Shown piece after piece: positions 33,592 through 42,768 of a stretch of 64,000 nt of DNA. Both the position numbers and the translations under genes were made by a program. How positions within the stretch are numbered: position 1 is the stretch's first letter; every line of letters begins with the position of its first letter. The notes beneath the pieces were generated by a model. The model made no database searches. It was not told the origin of the DNA and was given only the letters and a program-made list of their open reading frames with translations. Origin of the DNA: an uncultured Roseburia sp. (GTDB taxonomy: Bacteria > Bacillota > Clostridia > Lachnospirales > Lachnospiraceae); assembly GCA_947567625.1 (NCBI GenBank), contig CANONN010000003.1:1-64000 (forward strand), read 5' to 3'.

Positions 33592-34419
33592 CTATTCATT
33601 AACATTGTCATTTAGATTAGAATAATATGAATTATAGATTTTGATCTCAACGCGCCTGTTTCTCGCTCTTCCCTCCGGGGTGCCGTTGTCGGCGATTGGA
33701 AGATATTCTCCCCTTCCCGAAGACTTAAAATGAGCCGGTATAATATCCGTCACTTCCCGCAGATAATCCGTCACGGTTAAAGCCCTGTACATCGAGAGGA
33801 CATTGTTATCCTCATATTTGGATGAGTGTATCGGGACATTATCCGTATGTCCTTCCACCTCAATGACATTCTCGCTGTATATGCCGATCACCTGACCGAT
33901 CTTCGCAATCAGGTCATATGCCTCGGAGCGCAGCTCGGACTTTCCCGAATCGAACAGCAGCGCACCGTTCATATTGATGATCACATACTCTGCATTGAAG
34001 TCGACTTCTACCTTATCCTGCAGGCCATGCCACTCGACCTGCTTCTCAATCTCCTCCGCCATCTCCTCGGACTCTTTTAACGCCTGCTCCTCATACTCCT
34101 CCATAAGCTCCTGGTTCGCTTCCAAGTCATTGGACTCGGTATCGGCCGTGTTGGCCTCCTCATAATAGCTGTCAAGCATTTCCAACTGACTGACCCCGGA
34201 GGAAATCATCATGCCGTCGCTGATCGAAGCGCCGCCCGCCGGCAAAATGCTGAATGCGCTCTGTAAAGATGCCACCACTTTCTGAAACTTTTCGGCATCC
34301 ACGCTCGACATGGCGAACAGCAAAACGAAGAAGCAGAGCAACAGATTCATCAAATCGCTGAATGTCGCCATCCACGCAGGGGAACCCTTTGGCGGGTCTT
34401 CCTGTTTCTTTCTCGCCAT
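33592..34419 (-). CDS. motB: MotB stator protein
   Basis: MotB anchors the stator to peptidoglycan and carries the ion-binding aspartate, here D22 in ATFSDLMNLLLCFFVLLF. One membrane helix (20-40) is followed by a long charged linker and a C-terminal OmpA-like domain (VEGHTDNVPIHSSKYEDNN, RRVEIKIY). The gene starts directly before motA ends. Whether it uses protons or sodium cannot be decided safely from sequence alone. Confidence 0.95.
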   Translation of the reverse strand: MARKKQEDPPKGSPAWMATFSDLMNLLLCFFVLLFAMSSVDAEKFQKVVASLQSAFSILPAGGASISDGMMISSGVSQLEMLDSYYEEANTADTESNDLEANQELMEEYEEQALKESEEMAEEIEKQVEWHGLQDKVEVDFNAEYVIINMNGALLFDSGKSELRSEAYDLIAKIGQVIGIYSENVIEVEGHTDNVPIHSSKYEDNNVLSMYRALTVTDYLREVTDIIPAHFKSSGRGEYLPIADNGTPEGRARNRRVEIKIYNSYYSNLNDNVNE

Positions 34420-35214
34420 TTACTCTTCACCGCCTTCATTGGCTCCTGTACGCTGTGACGGAGCTAAGAATGATTTCAATTTTTCTTCTATCACACGTGG
34501 GTTCTCTCCCGCCTGTATCGAGAGAATACCTTCCACCGTAATTTCCTTAATCTGCATTTCCACTGCGTTGTTTGCGCTGAGCTTTGATGCGATCGGATTA
34601 CACAGCCAGTTCGCAATCAGAGAACCGTACAATGTCGTAACCAACGCAACGGCCATGTTTGGCCCGATCGATGCCATATCGTCCAAAGCTCCAAGCATCA
34701 GAATCAAACCGATCAGGGTACCGATCATACCCCAGGCAGGGCCAAGCTCCGCCCACTTTTCCCAAACACCGATACATTTTTTATGTCTCGCCTCCACACA
34801 GGAAAGATCTGTATCCAAAATCCCTCTCACCAGCTCGGGGTCGGTACCGTCGACCACCAGCATAATGCCCTTCTTTAAGAAGTCATCTTCAATACCGTTG
34901 GCCGCCTCCTCCAACGCCAAAAGCCCTTCCTTTCGCGCCGTGTTGGCCAATTCTATAATATGCGTAATCACTTCTGAAGGGTCCTGTACGGTGCTTTTAA
35001 AGAACAGTTTGATCGCCTTTAATCCGTTGAGGAAGTCCGGCAGCTTGTTAGAACCGAGCGTACCGGATATAGAACCACCGATTGTAATAATGACAGACGC
35101 AGTATCCCACATCGCCTTCAAACCGCTGGGGCCGGCATTAGAAATTACCCCGACCAAAAACATTGCCACACCAAGTAAGATACCCAATAAAGAAGCTATA
35201 TCCACTTCATCCAC
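34420..35214 (-). CDS. motA: MotA stator protein
   Basis: MotA forms the rotating part of the stator with MotB. Four membrane helices are visible, at about residues 7-25, 33-53, 150-170 and 180-200. The cytoplasmic loop carries the conserved torque residues around GLLALEEAANGIEDDFLKKG. PAWGMIGTLIGLILML is the family signature. It follows a gap of about 270 bases after flgE that holds a terminator; the usual flbD gene is absent. Confidence 0.95.
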   Translation of the reverse strand: MDEVDIASLLGILLGVAMFLVGVISNAGPSGLKAMWDTASVIITIGGSISGTLGSNKLPDFLNGLKAIKLFFKSTVQDPSEVITHIIELANTARKEGLLALEEAANGIEDDFLKKGIMLVVDGTDPELVRGILDTDLSCVEARHKKCIGVWEKWAELGPAWGMIGTLIGLILMLGALDDMASIGPNMAVALVTTLYGSLIANWLCNPIASKLSANNAVEMQIKEITVEGILSIQAGENPRVIEEKLKSFLAPSQRTGANEGGEE

Positions 35215-35349
35215 CTACCAATCTCATTTTCTCTGACATAAAATGTAAAATTAGTCAGACTACCACATAAAATAGTCTCTCCGTATGATTTTACTAAATT
35301 TCTCTCTACTTGTCTACTTTCTTTTACAAATTTTTTTGCTTCCGCTATC

Positions 35350-35408
35350 AAAAAACAAAAAATCCGTGCAGCCTGTTCCATATCCTGTATGTTTGAAACA
35401 GGCTACAC
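35350..35408 (-). terminator. terminator after flgE, before motA
   Basis: On the minus strand GTGTAGCCTGTT (35408-35397) pairs with AACAGGCTGCAC (35377-35366) with one mismatch, followed by a run ATTTTTTGTTTTTT. This is a strong intrinsic terminator inside the flagellar locus. The rest of the gap up to motA holds a small hairpin (AGACTA/TAGTCT) and no gene or clear promoter. Confidence 0.8.
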
Positions 35409-35481
35409 GCAGATTATACCACATATAGTAGAACGTGTGAATACATTTTACTATATATTTTATTTTAAAAATGTCAAAAGA

Positions 35482-37134
35482 TTACCGCTTCAGATTGACA
35501 AGCTCCTCAAGCAGCGTGTCGGATGTCGTGATGACACGCGAATTTGCCTGGAAACCACGCTGTGTGATAATCATCTGTGTAAACTCTGTGGAGAGATCTA
35601 CGTTTGACATCTCCAGCTCGCCAGACGTCATCTTGCTTCCGTCCGCTGAAATCTCAATACCGATACCGTCGAAATCACCAGAGTTTAACGTCGTCGTATA
35701 ACAGTTGTCTCCCACTTTCTCAAGACCGGACGCGTTGGCAAACTGCGCCACTGCGATCTGTCCCAAAAGCTCGGTGTTGCCGTTGTCGTATGTACCAAAG
35801 ATCTTGCCGCCGTTGTCTACGGAAAGACCGATCAACGCACCTAGCTTCTTACCTTTTCCAGTCGTACCGTCAAGCATACCGGAATCCATGCCCGCCGTAG
35901 ATTTTCCAAGGTTATTGGAATCTTTCAGCTGAGAAAAGTCAATGGAAATATTGGCAAACTGATCGCCGAACAGATTCATGTTGAGCGATACCGCATCGGC
36001 CCCCTGGCCGCCGCGCGTGCCCACGCCCTGGAACGTACCGTCCCCTGTGCTGAAGTTAATATCATAATTGATGGTATCGCCCGTGATTATCAGCTCACCC
36101 TTTGAACCGAAACCAACATCAACGCTATCATCATTTTGGATTTTTTCCAGCATGGTGTCGCCGATATTTTGATAAACCTGTTTCAGGTTATAGGTGGTCT
36201 CGGGATTGCCGCCATCCGTAAATACTTTTCGCGTCCTATCCCATGTAAGCGGGTTCTGCTGCGGATCGTTGCCCAAATGCACGCTGCCGTCCGAGGCCAG
36301 GCAGAATCCTTTATTTACCTTGTCATAAGTGCCAATCACCGCGTCCTGATTTAAAGAACCGAACAGCTGCTGCAGCGCCGGCGTTGCATTTTCCGCCTTG
36401 GGATCGTAGAATGTCGTCCCGTCGCTGTTTAAAATCTTTTCCAGCTCCACGGTATACTGCCCCTTGGTTCCAGTCGACTTGATCGCAAAGCGCGCTGTGT
36501 AGGAATATCCCAGATTATCATAGAATGTCAAGGTATTGTACAGACCAGTATCGCTCATCACATCGGGATCATTGCGGTCCAATACGCCCGTGCAGATACC
36601 GTTCGTCGTACACTCAGGCGGTGAGGTGAGATTCTCCGTCGCCATAATCTGAAGCGGAGATACTGTATCCTTCTTGATCTGCTGTGTTTCCGGGTCTACC
36701 TGCCATCCCATTACCGTGTAACCGGTGGATGTCATACAGAGATTGCCCGCACCGTCGACATAGAACGAACCGGAACGGGTAAAGAGATTCTCTGAACCGT
36801 TGTTTACTACGAAAAAGTTGGTAGAGTTTGCATCCGTCAGACGGATATCAAACGGGTCTCCGGTGGACTCAGCCGCACCGGACGAAGTGATCGTGATCTT
36901 CGTGGATGCCATACCCACGCCGAGACCAATCTGTTTTTGGTTCACACCGCCGGTTCCCATCTCCTGGTTTGCACCGGACGCCTGCGAAGTGGTTTGGTAT
37001 AAGATATCCTGGAATGTTGTCTTGGATGCTTTAAATGCTACGGTGTTGACGTTGGCGATATTGTTACCGATAACGTCCATCTTTGTCTGATGGGTCTTCA
37101 AACCAGACACCGCAGAGTACAATGATCTCATCAT
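35482..37134 (-). CDS. flgE: FlgE flagellar hook protein
   Basis: FlgE polymerises into the hook. The N-terminus MMRSLYSAVSGLKTHQTKMDVIGNNIANVNT and the C-terminus DLSTEFTQMIITQRGFQANSRVITTSDTLLEELVNLKR are the two coiled-coil rod/hook signatures. Between them is a large variable exposed domain. At 550 residues it is longer than enterobacterial FlgE (about 400), as is common in Firmicutes. It follows the TIGR02530-type gene and precedes a terminator. Confidence 0.95.
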   Translation of the reverse strand: MMRSLYSAVSGLKTHQTKMDVIGNNIANVNTVAFKASKTTFQDILYQTTSQASGANQEMGTGGVNQKQIGLGVGMASTKITITSSGAAESTGDPFDIRLTDANSTNFFVVNNGSENLFTRSGSFYVDGAGNLCMTSTGYTVMGWQVDPETQQIKKDTVSPLQIMATENLTSPPECTTNGICTGVLDRNDPDVMSDTGLYNTLTFYDNLGYSYTARFAIKSTGTKGQYTVELEKILNSDGTTFYDPKAENATPALQQLFGSLNQDAVIGTYDKVNKGFCLASDGSVHLGNDPQQNPLTWDRTRKVFTDGGNPETTYNLKQVYQNIGDTMLEKIQNDDSVDVGFGSKGELIITGDTINYDINFSTGDGTFQGVGTRGGQGADAVSLNMNLFGDQFANISIDFSQLKDSNNLGKSTAGMDSGMLDGTTGKGKKLGALIGLSVDNGGKIFGTYDNGNTELLGQIAVAQFANASGLEKVGDNCYTTTLNSGDFDGIGIEISADGSKMTSGELEMSNVDLSTEFTQMIITQRGFQANSRVITTSDTLLEELVNLKR

Positions 37135-37222
37135 AAGTCAAGTGACCTCCTAATAATTATGCTATCGTGCTGTATTCCCCTCTATCAGTCAGAGAATAAT
37201 GCGCTTCCTTAAAAAGGTCCAG

Positions 37223-37618
37223 CTACATAATTACAGCACCATCAATGTTTGTGTAAATGTTATCGTCTGCACCCGCCCGATCCATTGCCGTCACCACCGT
37301 CTTATTCGGCACATTGACAATAAACGCAAGGGAATCAACGATAACAAGTGATTCTCGAATTCCTTTTTCGTCTGCCTTTATCACGCCGGTCTCTAAACGC
37401 TCGCTCTGCTCTTCGGACAAACTGATATTTCGGTCTGCCAGCCGCATCGCGGCATGTTTGGAAAACTTAAGCGCCAAGCTTCCGGTAACATCCTGTTTCC
37501 GTTTTAAAATCTCTTCAAAGGATACTCCCTGGGATTGTGGCATTTCACTGGGTTTGCCAGTCAAATATCTGTCAGCTGCCTGCTCGATAGAAACAAACTG
37601 GTTACTGATCTTATTCAT
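37223..37618 (-). CDS. TIGR02530-type flagellar operon protein
   Basis: This 131-residue protein matches the small conserved flagellar protein found between flgD and flgE in Firmicutes. Diagnostic stretches are SFEEILKRKQ and LKFSKHAAMRLADRNISL, with IVNVPNKTVVTAMD near the C-terminus. Its role in hook formation is not well defined. GGAGG lies before the start. It is soluble with no membrane segment. The assignment is from memory of the family and its fixed place in the operon. Confidence 0.85.
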   Translation of the reverse strand: MNKISNQFVSIEQAADRYLTGKPSEMPQSQGVSFEEILKRKQDVTGSLALKFSKHAAMRLADRNISLSEEQSERLETGVIKADEKGIRESLVIVDSLAFIVNVPNKTVVTAMDRAGADDNIYTNIDGAVIM

Positions 37619-37632
37619 ATTCCCATCCTCCC

Positions 37633-38412
37633 TTATTTTGTCTCGGTAGTTCCCCCTGAACCCTCTGCTCCGCCGGTTCCTTCTCCTCCACCGGAACCTT
37701 CTGTTCCTCCTGTGCCTTCTGTTCCGCCGGAACCTTCTGTTCCTCCTGTGCCTTCCGTCTCGTCTTTATCGCCGCCCGAACTGTCACCAACCAATTTGTT
37801 GGCCTGTTCTAACAGTTCATTGTATTTCTTCAAGGTATCCGAACTGATATACTGCTTTTGGTAAGCGCTCAGACTCTGATATACCGTTGCAAGTTTCTTG
37901 ACTGCATCCACATCTTTCACCGTAAGCTTTGACGGATCAGGCAGTTTCGCCACGGCCGCCTCAAATGCGCTCGCCAGTGTGACTGCTTCCATATAATCTC
38001 CATCAATTACCTGATATACATCTGACACGGAGTACTTGTTGCCGTTGATATACAGGTACTGCTGACCGTTATCGTACTCCACATAATCCACATAACCCTC
38101 GGCCACATTGATGCCGTTCGTTCCGGAATCTTTAATGAGGACATATTTGCCGACCAAATCATTTGCCATGCTGCTCTGCAAAGCGTCCTGCATATTTAAA
38201 GTCGCCTCCACCTGGGAGAACGTTGCCAGCTGTGCTACATAGTCTGTATTGCTCGTCGGTTCCAATGGGTCCTGATACTGCATCTCGGCACAGAGTAACT
38301 GTAAAAATTGGTCGTAACCAAGTTTTCCTTTCTCCTCGGCCTCTTTTTCTTTCTCGGATGCTATCTTATCGTTTTGAATGGTACCATCCTGTACAGGTGC
38401 TATCAATGCCAT
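37633..38412 (-). CDS. flgD: FlgD hook-capping protein with extra C-terminal domain and repeats
   Basis: FlgD caps the growing hook. The core is at residues 30-140, with LGYDQFLQLLCAEMQYQDPLEP and NTDYVAQLATFSQVE as the family signature. Residues 141-208 are unlike FlgD and resemble a helical repeat of Firmicutes surface proteins (KLTVKDVDAVKKLATVYQSLSAYQKQYI). The last 50 residues are a Gly/Glu/Thr repeat (GTEGSGG units). It is separated from fliK by a short gap with AAGGAG. The extra parts are visible; their function is unknown. Confidence 0.9.
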   Translation of the reverse strand: MALIAPVQDGTIQNDKIASEKEKEAEEKGKLGYDQFLQLLCAEMQYQDPLEPTSNTDYVAQLATFSQVEATLNMQDALQSSMANDLVGKYVLIKDSGTNGINVAEGYVDYVEYDNGQQYLYINGNKYSVSDVYQVIDGDYMEAVTLASAFEAAVAKLPDPSKLTVKDVDAVKKLATVYQSLSAYQKQYISSDTLKKYNELLEQANKLVGDSSGGDKDETEGTGGTEGSGGTEGTGGTEGSGGGEGTGGAEGSGGTTETK

Positions 38413-38442
38413 GTTTTCACTCTCCTTTCATGTTGCGGCCCG

Positions 38443-40020
38443 CTAAGCCGTAAAATCTATGGAATTGCCGTTGTCCGCCATGATTCTGGCTACCAGAGCC
38501 TCCTCCTCGGACATCAGGCCGCTAAGGCCGTCCAGGTCATCCATATCGTTTAAATTGATCCTGCGGTTTGTCCTAGTGTTCTTTTCCCGCTCCTGTGCCT
38601 GCTGTTCCTCCTGCTTGGCCTGCTGTTCAAGATTGTGCTCAAACGCATGCGGCTCCGCCGAAATCTCAACCGCCTCCACCTTGATGCCTGCCTGGCTCAT
38701 ATTAACTTTCAGGTCAGCCATCTGCGCTTCCAACGCTTCACGCACCAGTTCATTTTGCGTATAGATCTTGGCTGTCACATTGCCTTCCCGTGAGGTCAGC
38801 TCCAAATACAGCTTTCCAAGGTGTTCCGGGTTGAGCTGCATCTCTAAGGTAGTGGCGCGCTCTGCGGTGTGCAGCTGTGTGAACTCCACGATCTGACGGA
38901 TTACATCTGCCGTGTTGATCGGATTGGTGTAACCTGACATCTGCCCGGTCTGCTCCGGGACAAACGATACGCTGTTGTCCATATTTGCCGCCGCAGCCGC
39001 ATGTACTTCGTGTCCTGCGTGCTGCGCCGCCTGGCCGAATGTCTGTTTTTGCCGCCCCGCAAAATCTCCCTGATCTAAGAGCTGTTCCCCGTCATTGTCC
39101 ACGGAGACTACGGTCTTCACCAGCGCGCTCTCCACGCCCGCATCCTCGTCGGAACCTGCTGGCTCCTCTGCCATGGGCTTTATCTCGGACTTCATCTCCG
39201 CGGCTCTGTTCTCCAAAACGTCTCCCTCTTTGCCCGCAAGCTCAGCCTGCGCTCTGTCGGGGCGCTCCTTTGTCACAGGCACGGCGTTCTCCGCCGCCTG
39301 CTGTTCGGATTGCGTAAGCACGGTCTCCTCCTGCGCCAAGCCATCCGCGGCTTCCTCCGTATCCGGTATGATCGGAATCTCTTCCGGCGCTGTGACTGCC
39401 TGCTCCGGCAACTGTACGCCGGACGCATCTGTCAAAAGATCACAAAGATGCTCCGCCGGTATCTGAAGCTTTTGCGCAAGCTCCGCCGTAAGACTGCCCA
39501 CCTCCTGCATCAACTGCAGAAAGTCTGCGTGGAACAGGACGTCTCCCACATCGTCCGCACCGATCAATCCCGCCGTGAGCGCGGCAAGATTAGCCGGATT
39601 TGCAAGATCAAGCACGCCCAAGCCCAACTCTGCCATCACGGCTTCCAGTTCCTCTTTTGTCACGCCAAGGCGGTCACAAATGGCCTCTTTTACTTCCTGG
39701 CCGTATGCTTCCACTTCCTCAGCAGCCATCTTTTGGTCTGGAGTGGTCTGTCTCTCTTCACAGGTCGCTACCCTGGTGTGTTGGTGTGAATAACGGTCAT
39801 ATTCCGACGCGTCCATTTTCACTGGCTCCTCTGTCTTTCCCACCACATCCGTATTCGTCTCTGCCGGCCCCGCCGATACCATCTGGTTTAACTGCGAAGA
39901 CATCTGCTGCATACAATTTGCAAAGGCTTCGTCCAGCTTCTCCTTTTTGGTATCCACGCCGGCAGCGGCATTGCCCTGTGGCAGCATGCGATTAAACGCT
40001 GCTATTGTGGTACTTCCCAA
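38443..40020 (-). CDS. fliK: FliK hook-length control protein
   Basis: FliK measures hook length and triggers the export switch. The 525-residue protein has a low-complexity N-terminal two-thirds rich in A, E and Q. The conserved C-terminal domain lies near residues 380-460 (TLEMQLNPEHLGKLYLELTSREGNVTAKIYTQNELVREALEAQ). The start is TTG with AAGGAGGAG eight bases upstream. It lies between the YlxF-like gene and flgD as expected. Confidence 0.9.
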   Translation of the reverse strand: MGSTTIAAFNRMLPQGNAAAGVDTKKEKLDEAFANCMQQMSSQLNQMVSAGPAETNTDVVGKTEEPVKMDASEYDRYSHQHTRVATCEERQTTPDQKMAAEEVEAYGQEVKEAICDRLGVTKEELEAVMAELGLGVLDLANPANLAALTAGLIGADDVGDVLFHADFLQLMQEVGSLTAELAQKLQIPAEHLCDLLTDASGVQLPEQAVTAPEEIPIIPDTEEAADGLAQEETVLTQSEQQAAENAVPVTKERPDRAQAELAGKEGDVLENRAAEMKSEIKPMAEEPAGSDEDAGVESALVKTVVSVDNDGEQLLDQGDFAGRQKQTFGQAAQHAGHEVHAAAAANMDNSVSFVPEQTGQMSGYTNPINTADVIRQIVEFTQLHTAERATTLEMQLNPEHLGKLYLELTSREGNVTAKIYTQNELVREALEAQMADLKVNMSQAGIKVEAVEISAEPHAFEHNLEQQAKQEEQQAQEREKNTRTNRRINLNDMDDLDGLSGLMSEEEALVARIMADNGNSIDFTA

Positions 40021-40085
40021 TGTTGCTCCTCCTTTCTTTTCTTAATTATATTATAAAAAGCTGCTGCTTCTTATAACCAAACATA

Positions 40086-40910
40086 TTAAGGTTTCATAAT
40101 TTCTGTCACTTTCGCTGCCGTCTCCGCGTCCATTTTCCCTAAAATATCGGCTCTCGACTGTTCATCCATCTCTTTTAATATTCTGGCGACCAGCTTGAGG
40201 TTCTTCGTCATGGTATTGAAGATCGCCGCCGCTTCCTTCGGCTTCATGTTGGCGTATGTATTGACATAGCTCTTAATCTCGTCATCCGCCTCCGTCTGTT
40301 CTACCACCTGGCGATAAATCACCTCGGCGGTCGCAGGGTCGATACTCTCATAAAACTCTTTATATTGTTCTATATCGGGCGCCTGATCGGAAAAGACAAC
40401 CTCCTCGTAGAACTTTTGCTTCTCCGCCTCAAAGGCCGCCTCCTCTTGTTTATATCGCTGTAGCTCCGCCGCCTGGCTCTCCAGTTCGGCAATATAGGCG
40501 GCATTGTCCGTGGACGTATTCTGCGCTTCGGCCAGGGCGATCTCCAGGGCCTTGATGCGTTCCACCGCTAAATCCATGGAATCGAACGCGTATTCGTCAT
40601 TTTCCGTGGAAAGCTCTTCCAGGTAAGAATCGGGAAGAATCTGATTGACATAGGGAACATCCTTAAGCACAGGGCCAAGCACCGTGGAGCCAAACTCTCC
40701 CACATCCCATTTGATCAGAAGAAGAATGATCGCCAGCCAGATCACGATAATGATAATCGTCACAAAAAATATGGCAATTTTTCCGCCTACGGTCTCCTCC
40801 CCGGCATCGAGGTCGTCTCCCTGCTTCATGGCTTTGGCTTTTTTCTTTTCTTCTTTCTTTTTTGCCTTTTGTGCCTTTTTATCTACAACTTCTTCATCGA
40901 TATCAGCCAT
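40086..40910 (-). CDS. YlxF/MotE-like flagellar protein
   Basis: The 274-residue protein has a lysine-rich N-terminus, one membrane helix (about 46-68) and a coiled-coil (115-165). A C-terminal MgtE_N-like domain follows (YANMKPKEAAAIFNTMTKNLKLVARILKEMDEQSRADILGKM). This matches the YlxF/MotE family found between fliJ and fliK; MotE of alpha-proteobacteria acts as a chaperone for motility proteins in the envelope. Function here is inferred from architecture and gene order. Confidence 0.8.
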   Translation of the reverse strand: MADIDEEVVDKKAQKAKKKEEKKKAKAMKQGDDLDAGEETVGGKIAIFFVTIIIIVIWLAIILLLIKWDVGEFGSTVLGPVLKDVPYVNQILPDSYLEELSTENDEYAFDSMDLAVERIKALEIALAEAQNTSTDNAAYIAELESQAAELQRYKQEEAAFEAEKQKFYEEVVFSDQAPDIEQYKEFYESIDPATAEVIYRQVVEQTEADDEIKSYVNTYANMKPKEAAAIFNTMTKNLKLVARILKEMDEQSRADILGKMDAETAAKVTEIMKP

Positions 40911-40924
40911 TTGAAACCTCCTTT

Positions 40925-41404
40925 TTATGTCAAGCCGGCAACGCCGCTTTCTGTGCTGCTCTCCGCGTCATTGTTGTATGTGTAACTTACCAGCTCATCA
41001 ATCTCTTTCCCCTCGGCCGCCAAAAGCTCCTGTTTAAACAGCTCAAATGCCTTTTCGCGCAGTTTCTCGTGTGTCTTGCGCTCTATCATCTCCTCGTTCA
41101 GCTTCTGCCTCGCGGCCTCGACGTCCTTTTCCGCCATATGTACCTGCATCATCTGCGTGCGCTGCAAGCTCTTCATGACATCGACGGCCCGCTTGCACTC
41201 GCGGATCGCCTGCACGTCAATCGCGCCGCTCACCAGCTCCTTAGCCTGATTCTCATACACGGCGCGGCGCAACAAGATCTCCTGAAGCTTCTGCTGCTCC
41301 TCCGTCAGACGGGCATTGGCGAGACTGTAAGCAATTTTCGCCTGGTTTTCCATCTTTAACTTGACATTTAGAATATTCTGCATTCGATAGACAAACTTTG
41401 CCAT
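40925..41404 (-). CDS. fliJ: FliJ export chaperone
   Basis: FliJ is a coiled-coil protein that links FliI to the export gate. The 159-residue product is almost wholly helical and charged, starting MAKFVYRMQNILNVKLKMENQAK. It follows fliI by 42 bases. Ribosome binding is weak (AGGGAATT). Family sequences vary, so position after fliI and coiled-coil pattern are the main evidence. Confidence 0.88.
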   Translation of the reverse strand: MAKFVYRMQNILNVKLKMENQAKIAYSLANARLTEEQQKLQEILLRRAVYENQAKELVSGAIDVQAIRECKRAVDVMKSLQRTQMMQVHMAEKDVEAARQKLNEEMIERKTHEKLREKAFELFKQELLAAEGKEIDELVSYTYNNDAESSTESGVAGLT

Positions 41405-41446
41405 AATGATGATAATTCCCTTCCGGCACGATGGGGCACTCCGCTA

Positions 41447-42754
41447 TCATGCAAACAGACGACGCAGCAGATCAATCTCCTCGTCAAACTGAAACTTCTC
41501 GTCCGTCTGCTGACACAAAAAGGCATTTACCTCGTCGATCTTTTGAATTGCATAATCAATTTCTTTGTTGGAGCCCCGCTTGTAGGCTCCGATATTAATC
41601 AGATCTTCTGCTTCATTATATGTGGCAAGCACGTTTTTGAGCCTGCCCGCCAGCTCCTTGTGCTCTTTCGTCGCAATGGAACTCATGACACGGGAAATGC
41701 TCTGCAGTACGTCGATCGCCGGATAATGGTTTTTGTGTCCGAGCTTACGGTCAAGCATGATATGACCGTCTAAAATACTGCGGGCGGTATCGGTAATCGG
41801 CTCGTTGAAATCGTCGCCGTCCACCAAAACGGTGTAAAGACCGGTGATCGAACCCTTTTCGGCCGTCCCGGCCCGCTCTAAGAGCTTTGGCATCTCAGAG
41901 TACACGCTGGGCGGATATCCTCTTGTCACCGGCGGCTCGCCGGATGCTAAGCCAATCTCCCGCTGTGCCATAGAAAATCGTGTCAGCGAATCCATCATCA
42001 ACAGCACGTCTCTTCCCTGCGCGCGAAAATACTCTGCGATCGCCGTCGCCGTTTTCGCCGCATTCTTGCGGATTAACGCCGGTTTGTCGGAAGTGGCGAC
42101 AATCACGACGGAGCGCTTCATTCCCTCCGGGCCTAAGTCGCGCTCGATAAACTCCCGCACCTCTCTGCCTCGCTCCCCAATGAGGGCAATGACATTGATA
42201 TCCGCCTTTGTATTGCGGGCGAACATGCCAAGAAGCGTACTTTTTCCCACACCGGAGCCGGCGAAGATACCGATACGCTGTCCTTTTCCGACGGTGATCA
42301 GCCCGTCCACCGCCTTGACCCCCAGCGGAAGCGCCTCTGAAATGATCTCGCGCGCCATAGGGTCGGGCGGCTGTGCCTCCACCGGATATTCCTCGTTTGA
42401 CGCGATGCTCTCCACATCCGTCGGCCGCCCGATACCGTCTAAGGTATGGCCCAAAAGGCCGTCCCCGACCGGCACCGTCAGCGGATGCCCGGTATTCTCC
42501 ACGACACAGCCCACGCCGATGCCCTCCACATTGTCGAGAGGCATAAGCAGCAGACGTTTGTCACGAAATCCCACGACCTCCGCCATCACCGTAATATTGT
42601 CTGCCGCATCAATCACGATGCGGCACAAATCGTTTAATTTAGCATCGGGCCCCACCGATTCGATCGTCAGGCCCACTATTTTTACAACTTTTCCCAAACG
42701 GTTGAAATAAGTCTTTTCGGCAAGCTGTAAATATTTCTCAACCTCATGTGTCAT
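41447..42754 (-). CDS. fliI: FliI flagellar export ATPase
   Basis: FliI is the ATPase of the export apparatus, related to F-ATPase beta subunits. Walker A is GIFAGSGVGKSTLLGMFAR (near residue 160) and Walker B DVLLMMDSLTRFSMAQREIGL. I chose ATG 42754 (MTHEVEKYLQLAEK), which has GGAG six bases upstream; the frame remains open for seven more codons. It ends before fliJ. Length 435 is typical. Confidence 0.95.
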   Translation of the reverse strand: MTHEVEKYLQLAEKTYFNRLGKVVKIVGLTIESVGPDAKLNDLCRIVIDAADNITVMAEVVGFRDKRLLLMPLDNVEGIGVGCVVENTGHPLTVPVGDGLLGHTLDGIGRPTDVESIASNEEYPVEAQPPDPMAREIISEALPLGVKAVDGLITVGKGQRIGIFAGSGVGKSTLLGMFARNTKADINVIALIGERGREVREFIERDLGPEGMKRSVVIVATSDKPALIRKNAAKTATAIAEYFRAQGRDVLLMMDSLTRFSMAQREIGLASGEPPVTRGYPPSVYSEMPKLLERAGTAEKGSITGLYTVLVDGDDFNEPITDTARSILDGHIMLDRKLGHKNHYPAIDVLQSISRVMSSIATKEHKELAGRLKNVLATYNEAEDLINIGAYKRGSNKEIDYAIQKIDEVNAFLCQQTDEKFQFDEEIDLLRRLFA

Positions 42755-42768
42755 GGCAAACTCCATCA

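Noticed and set aside
35196-35381. Open frame of 61 codons between flgE and motA, considered as flbD
   Set aside because: It begins inside the terminator arm and its product lacks FlbD features. It is a by-product of the AT-rich terminator region.
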